In this document: positions 57,168-64,000 of the stretch, piece by piece | Position numbering within the stretch: the stretch's first letter is position 1 | Layout of the letters: every line of letters begins with the position of its first letter | NCBI GenBank assembly: GCA_029582155.1 | Contig: CM055901.1 | Span: 20,873,597 to 20,937,596, forward strand | DNA: 64,000 nt | Direction of reading: 5' to 3' | DNA from: Panopea generosa | Taxonomy: Eukaryota > Mollusca > Bivalvia > Adapedonta > Hiatellidae | The notes under the pieces: generated by a model | What the model saw: only the letters and a program-made list of their open reading frames with translations | Told to the model about the DNA's origin: nothing | The model's database searches: none | Translations under genes and position numbers: made by a program

Positions 57168-58535
57168 GATGGAGCTACAGTATAAAACACAAACTTAAAT
57201 GATGGAATTTTCTATCTAAACCTAAAAAGCTATGAATGATTCTTTTTCTTGCAAACCAAACGCTTAATAATTATTTTAACATAATTCATCATTAAATTGT
57301 TACTGTCTGCTTTTAAGATGTTTAATTACATGTATATGAAATATGTCATATCTGTTCTACATAACATCATGTATGGTTCCAATATTACATGGGTTGGAGG
57401 TCTGGATAGAAAATTCTGTCCCGAGGGATAAATGTTTTGGCGGAAACGTGGCTCTGCTGAGTTCTGGTGAAAACAGCTATCCCAACGCATACCAAACGCA
57501 TTGAAAATCTATTTCAATTTCAATTATTATCATATTTTACCACAATGGCTTTTAAGACATCAAATTAAATATATTACATCATAATTATGTTTTTATACGT
57601 CACGTGATAAATATCATAGTAGGGTTAAGATGAGCACGTGGAGGGGTTGTAGGATAAATATTCCATAACCTATTATAATATGCTGAAAACCTTGTCCGAT
57701 ATGCAAGAAAGAAATATCTAACCCTGTTAAAAATACAGATATCCTTATCCGGTATAGGCCTCTCTCTAATTATATGCATGCCAGACATTCCATTATCCAA
57801 GCGAGGTTAGGAACTCATCACACTACCAGCTGATTAGCAGATGACTATAATTACATAGGAAAATGGCTACACCCCTATCAACTTGGGGTGATATTTTGAG
57901 ACTTGGACAAAATTGTTTTGTTCCATTTTGGATATCAGTCTTCCCTTGATTTTCATAACATTATTAGGGACCTGTGTAATAAACAAATTGTATAAAGCAA
58001 AATAAGGCAAGATGGAGGACTACATTGCGATGAAAGTTATCATGTTTACATTATCCGAGATAGCCATGTAATCTCTATGTACGCTAGTGTTGCTGTAAGA
58101 TAGGACGTGCTCCTAACCTTGGTCTGGTGTAAATATGCATATTCATGAGATACTATTAAGAATGGTCTATGCAAGAAAACTTTTTCTAATTCAGCAGATA
58201 AAATGAACCAATAACAGTGTTGCAATAAGGGTCAGAAAGTAAAGATAATGTACAAAGAATGAGACTATAAATGGTGAGGAATCTTGGTCTGACGGCAGGA
58301 TTTCCTTATACCAGTATCATATGTTGTTATAGTAGAGATATCAACTAGTCATCAGCTATAAAATTAAACTAACTTAAAACTACCCAAATTTTCCTTGCTT
58401 ACATATATGCGTATGTAATATGCATGCACGTCATTGCATGTAATCACGTGTAACATACTCACAATCTTCTTGTTTACATGTAGAACTTTTCACGGCAGCA
58501 ATTTTTGCAACTTGTCCTCAAAATATGTGTGGTCT
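57168..58535. other. No gene seen
   Basis: 57180-57500 shares words with 43090-43430. The rest is AT-rich and unrecognised, with a few CACGTG-like words. Confidence 0.4.
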
Positions 58536-58539
58536 ATAT

Positions 58540-60190
58540 GTGTGCTACGTAATATAAGGTTATATGTGTAAGTCATTACAGATGGTTACAAACTTATGTG
58601 TGATCAAGACCAGATGGTTATATGTGTACTACAATATATAAGGTTATATGTGTAAGTCATTACAGATGGTTATAAGCTTATGTGTGATCGAGACCAGATG
58701 GTTATATGTGTACTGCAGTAAATAAGGTTACATGTGTAAGTCATTACATATGGTTATAAACTTATGTGTGATCGAGACCAGATGGTTATATGTGTACTAC
58801 AGTATGTAAGGTTATATGTGTAAGTCATTACAGATGGTTACAAACTTATGTGTGATCTAGACAAGATGGTTATATGTGTAATACAGTATATAAGGTTATA
58901 TGTATAAGTCATTACAGATGGTTACAAACTTATGTCAGATCGAAACTGGATGGTTATATGTGTACTACAGTATGTAAGGTTACATGTGTAAGTCATTACA
59001 GATGGTTACAAACTTATGTTTTATCTAGACCAGATGGTTATATGTGTATTACAGTATATAAGGTTATATGTGTAAGTCATTACAGATGGTTATAAACTTA
59101 TGTGTGATCTAGACCAGATGGTTATATGTGTACTACAGTATGTAAGGTTACATGTGTAAGTCATTACAGATGGTTACAAACTTATGTGTGATCTAGAACC
59201 AGATGGTTATATGTGTAATACAGTATATAAGGTTAAATGTATAAGTCATTACAGATGGTTACAAACTTATGTCAGATCGAGACCAGATGGTTATATGTGT
59301 ACTACAGTATATAAGGTTACATGTGTAAGTCATTACATATGGTTATAAACTTATGTGTGATCGAGACCAGATGGTTATATGTGTACTACAGTATGTAAGG
59401 TTATATGTGTAAGTCATTACATATGGTTATAAACTTATGTGTGATCAAGACCAGATGGTTATATGTGTACTACAATATATAAGGTTATATGTATAAGTCA
59501 TTACAGATGGTTACAAACTTATGTCAGATCGAAACCAGATGGTTATATGTGTACTACAGTATGTAAGGTTACATGTGTAAGTCATTACAGATGGTTACAA
59601 ACTCATGTTTGATCTAGACCAGATGGTTATATGTGTACTACAGTATATAAGGTTATATGTATAAGTCATTACAGATGGTTACAAACTTATGTCAGATCGA
59701 GACCAGATGGTCATATGTGTACTACAGTATATAAGGTTATATGTGTAAGTCATTACAGATGGTTACAAACTTATGTGTGATCGAGACCCCAAAAGGTTAT
59801 ATGTGTAATACAGTATATAAGGTTACATGTGTAAGTCATTACAGATGGTTATAAACTTATGTGTGATCGAAACCAGATGGTTATATATGTACTGCAGTAT
59901 ATAAGGTTATATGTGTAAGTCATTCCAGATGGTTACAAACTTATGTGTGATCTAGACCAGATGGTTATATGTGTACTACAGTATATAAGGTTACATGTGT
60001 AAGTCATTACAGATGGTTACAAACTTATGTGTGATCTAGACCAGATGGTTATATGTGTACTACAGTATATAAGGTTACATGTGTAAGTCATTACAGATGG
60101 TTACAAACTTATGTGTGATCAAGACCAGATGGTTACATGTGTACTACAGTATATAAGGTTTCATATGTAATTCATTGCAGATGATAATGT
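58540..60190. repeat. 84 bp minisatellite, about 20 copies
   Basis: Unit ggttatatgtgtaagtcatt, acagatggttacaaacttat, gtgtgatctagaccagatgg, ttatatgtgtactacagtat, ataa. Both halves contain ggttatatgtgt. Confidence 0.95.
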
Positions 60191-60289
60191 GTAATTTGTT
60201 ACTGATAGTTATAAAATTATGTGTAATACATTTTTTAAGAAATATGACTCTGTACACATATTTTGTCATATATGTGATAGAAGATACAT

Positions 60290-61640
60290 TACAGAAATAT
60301 ATGTGTGCTACATCAGAGATGGATATATGTGTGCTACATTATGGATGTGTATATGTGTGATACATCAGAGATTGATATATGTGTGTGCTACAATATGTAT
60401 GTGTATGTGTGTGCTGCATCAGAGATGGATATATGTGAGTTATGTGAGTGCTACAATATGTATGTGTATATGTGTACTGCATCAGAGATGGATATATGTG
60501 TGTGCTACATTATGGATGTGTATGGATAAATGTGTGTGCTACAATATGGATGTGTATATATGTGCTGCATTAGAGATTGATAATATGTGTGTGCTGCATT
60601 ATTGATGTGTATATGTGTGCTGCATCAGAGATGGAATGAATGAATGAATGAGGTTTTACGGCATACCAACACTTTACAGGTTATTCGACGCCAATAGGAA
60701 GGAAGATTCCAGGTTCAATCTACATGTACAAAAAAACAAATTAACATACAGATTTAAAATATACATCAACAAATGAATATGCAGAATGAACCTAGAACCG
60801 ATACCTGCAGAACTGCAGAGTTTCAGCAAATTCTATCGTATTACTCAAATTGTCGCTTCTTACGATATGCATGAGCCACAGTGATCCTATTCTTGCCATC
60901 ACTCATATGGCTCCCTGTAACCACACAGGAGTTGATAATTTAACCACAAGAGATGATATGTGTGTGTGCTACATTATGGATGTGTATATGTGTGCTACAT
61001 CAGAGATGGATATATGTGTGTGCTACATTATGGATGGTTATATTTGTGATACATTATGGATGGTTATATGTGTGATACATTATGGATGGTTATATGTGTG
61101 ATTCAATATGGATGGTTATATGTGTGATTCATTATAGATGGTTATATGTGTGATTTATTATGGATGGTTATATGTGTGATATATTATGGATGGTTATATG
61201 TGTGATACATTATGGATGGTTATGTGTGTGTTATATAATGGAATTTTATATATGTGCTACTTCAGAGATAGATATATGTGTGTGCTACCTTGTGGATGTG
61301 TATATGTGTGCTACATCAGAGAGCGATATATGTGTGTGTGCTACATTATGGATGATTAAAGAAGCTACATTATACATTGCTATATGGTTATATATGTGGT
61401 ACATCAGAGATGGTTATATGTGTGATACATTATGGATGGTTATATGTGTGTTATAAAATGGATTGTTACATGTGTGCTACATTTTGGGTGGTTATAAATG
61501 TATTACACTATTGGTGTTATATGTGTGCTACATAACAGATGGCTATATATGTGTTTTATGGATGATTATATGTGTGCTATTTATGAAGGAGTATATGTGT
61601 GTAATAATGGATGATTATATGTGTGCTTCATATCAGATGG
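60290..61640. repeat. Mixed minisatellite related to both neighbours
   Basis: Irregular units built on gatatatgtgtgtgctaca, ttatggatggttatatgtgt and acatcagagatgga. Interrupted by an insertion at 60634-60955. Confidence 0.85.
60634..60955. mobile_element. Insertion inside the minisatellite
   Basis: Non-repeat sequence starting with a (gaat)n run, then gaggttttacggcatacca and acaggttattcgacgccaat. The short simple repeat at one end suggests the tail of a retroposed element in minus orientation. Confidence 0.5.
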
Positions 61641-63460
61641 TTTTATGTGTGTATTATAGATGGTTATACGCGTGTTATTTATGGGTGATTTTGTATGTTT
61701 CACATAATGGATGGTTATATGTGTGTTATTTATGGATGATTATATATGTTTTACATAATGGATGGTTATATGTGTGTTACTTATGGATGATTATATATGT
61801 TTAACATAATTAATGGTTATATGTGTGTTATTTATGGATGATTATATATGTTTTACATAATGGATGGTTATACACGTGTTACTTATGGATGATTATATAT
61901 GTTTAACATAATGTATGGTTATATGTGTGTTATTTATGGATGATTACATATGTTTAACATAATGGATGGTTATATGTGTGTTATTTATGGGTGATTTTGT
62001 ATGTTTTACATAATGGATGGTTATATGTGTGTTACTTATTGATGATTTTGTATGTTTTACATAATGGATGGTGATATGTGTGTTACTTATGGGTGATTTT
62101 GTATGTTTTACATAATGGATGGTGATATGTGTGTTACTTATTGATGATTATATATGTTTTACATAATGGATGGTTATATGTGTGTTATTTATGGATGATT
62201 TTGTATGTTTTACATAATGGATGGTTATACGTGTGTTACTTATGGATGATTTTGTATGTTTTACATAATGGATGGTTATATGTGTGTTACTTATGGGTGA
62301 TTTTGTATGTTTTACATAATGGATGGTTATATGTGTGTTATTTATTGGTGATTTTGTATGTTTTACATAATGGATGGTTATATGTGTGTTCCTTATGGGT
62401 GATTTTGTATGTATTACATAATGGATTGTTATATGTGTGTTACTTATGGGTGATTTTGTATGTTTTACATAATGGATGGTTATATGTGTGTTATTTATGG
62501 ATGATTATATATGTTTTACATAATGGATGGTTAAATGTGTGTTACTTATTGATGATTATATATGTTTTACATAATGGACGGTTATATGTGTGTTATTTAT
62601 GGGTGATTATGTATGTTTTACATAATGGATGGTTATATGTGTGTTATTTATGGATGATTATATATGTTTTACATAATGGATGGTTATATGTGTGTTACTT
62701 ATGGATGGTTATATATGTTTTACATAATGAATGGTTATACATGTGTTATTTATGGATGATTATAAATGTTTTACATAATGGATGGTTATGCGTGTGTTAC
62801 TTATGGATGATTTTGTATGTTTTACATAATGGATGGTTATATGTGTGTTATTTATGGGTGATTTTGTATGTTTTACATAATGGATGGTTAGATGTGTGTT
62901 ACTTATGGGTGATTATATATGTTTTACATAATATATGGTTATATGTGTGTTATTTATGGATGATTATATATGTTTTACATAATGGACAGTTATATGTGTG
63001 TTACTTATTGATGATTATATATGTTTAACATAATGGATGGTTAAATGTGTGTTATTTATGGGTGATTTTGTATGTTTTACATAATGGATGGTTATATGTG
63101 TGTTACTTATGGATGATTATATATGTTTTACATAATGGATGGTTATATGTGTGTTACTTATGGATGATTATATATGTTTTACATAATGGATGGTTATATG
63201 TGTGTTACTTATGGATGATTATATATGTTTTACATAATGGATAGTTATATGTGTGCTATTTATGGATGATTATATATGTTTTACATAATGGATGGTTATA
63301 TGTGTGTTATTTATGGATGATTATATATGTTTTACATAATGGATGGTTATATGTGTGTTACTTATGGATGATTATGTATGTTTTACATAATGGATGGTTA
63401 TATGTGTGTTATTTATGGGTGATTTTGTATGTTTTACATAATGAATGGTTATATGTGTGT
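61640..63460. repeat. 51 bp minisatellite, about 35 copies
   Basis: Unit ttacataatggatggttata, tgtgtgttacttatggatga, ttatatatgtt. The 299-codon open frame (repeat HNGWLYVCYLWMIIYVL) follows from the 51-base period and is not evidence for a protein. Confidence 0.95.
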
Positions 63461-63725
63461 TACATAAAAGATGTTTGCATGTGTATTACATAACAAACTG
63501 TTATATGCAGCATATATAACAGCTGGTTATATATGTGTTACATAACAGATGCTTGCATGTGTATTACATAACATACTGTTATATGCAGCATATAAAACAG
63601 CTGGTTATATGTGTGTTATATAACAGATGATTGCATGTGTATTACATAACATACTGTTATATGCAGTATATATAACAGCTGATTATATGTGTGTTACATA
63701 ACAGATGGTTATACGTGGGCTACAT
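63461..63725. repeat. About 85-90 bp tandem repeat, three copies
   Basis: ttgcatgtgtattacataac, actgttatatgcagcatata and aacagctggttatatgtgt repeat three times, still containing the ggttatatgtgt core. Confidence 0.8.
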
Positions 63726-64000
63726 TATGGACGGTTATAGTTGTGATACATTATAATGGTCTGTAATTCTGTCATGAATCATCCGATTAACTTGGCCGTG
63801 ATATTAAGTATATAACTACTTTGTAAGTGTGGCCAGGATATGACTCAAATTGCATGTAACAGAGTGAATACAATGTCAAATAACACATTTTTTTGCTATT
63901 CAAAGGCCATAACTCCGACAGTAATTAGTTGGATACAAAAACAAGTTTATGGACAAAGGTAAGGAATGACAACAGACAGGGTGATCGAATAACTCAAAAA
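63726..64000. other. No gene seen
   Basis: AT-rich sequence to the window end; resembles a dispersed repeat (ggccataactccgacagtaa) but unclassified. Confidence 0.3.

Noticed and set aside
62129-63028. A 299-codon open frame (and several shorter ones) in the 51 bp array
   Set aside because: The period is a multiple of three, so any stop-free unit gives a long frame. No splice context, no domain, and the frame is broken at arbitrary points.
23800-63460. A general rule that array periods are multiples of three (27, 33, 45, 51, 63, 84)
   Set aside because: Other arrays here have periods near 22, 28, 35, 40, 46 and 55, so the excess is weak and biased by looking at open frames.
1-64000. Retroviral, LTR, Polinton or other virus-like elements
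   Set aside because: No reverse transcriptase, integrase, capsid or envelope-like reading frame and no long terminal repeats were seen.

Overview
The window looks like animal nuclear DNA, AT-rich, with intron-rich genes (GT..AG introns of a few hundred bases to 11 kb), many tRNA-derived SINEs, short inverted-repeat elements and long minisatellites. The style of the dispersed repeats and the protein similarity of the one recognisable gene suggest a lophotrochozoan, most likely a bivalve mollusc; this is inference. There are no operons, CRISPR arrays or bacterial signals, and I saw no retroviral or other virus-like element. Two 500-base N gaps lie at 33168-33667 and 56668-57167.

Region 1 (801-29278, + strand): a large multi-exon gene, 5'-truncated by the window edge, that I do not recognise by name. 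Twenty-two exons from 801 to 19694 chain in one open frame of about 1,080 residues. They encode nine complete copies plus two partial copies of a module of roughly 90-120 residues with predicted order strand-helix-strand-strand-helix-strand (ferredoxin-like or SEA-like by inference). Module borders are always phase-2 introns. A membrane-proximal half-module with two cysteines, one transmembrane helix and a short cytoplasmic tail follow. The tail has optional exons and ends with an FDNPSY motif of the FxNPxY endocytosis/PTB-binding type. The whole reads as a type I membrane receptor or adhesion protein. The 3' splice site of the last exon is the final unit of an ~88 bp tandem array, so several upstream copies of the acceptor exist as potential decoys.

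Region 2 (29279-38002): intergenic or upstream sequence with SINEs, a repeat also present inverted at 54 kb, the first N gap, two related minisatellites (27 bp and 33 bp units) and a ~46 bp array.

Region 3 (38003-55866, + strand): six exons of TRAPPC13, a subunit of the metazoan TRAPP III trafficking complex. The first ~100 residues and the last ~100 residues of the usual protein are not visible. The last visible exon has a one-base reading-frame discontinuity. Its 11 kb intron carries a 45 bp minisatellite of about 62 copies, a satellite made of tandem SINE tRNA-like heads (55 bp unit, about 28 copies) and a 40 bp array.

Region 4 (55867-64000): second gap, then almost continuous tandem repeats (84 bp and 51 bp units sharing a core), with no gene visible.

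The two genes have no evident functional link beyond both concerning membrane biology. The most unusual content is the modular receptor, the duplicated splice sites in both genes and the SINE-head satellite.
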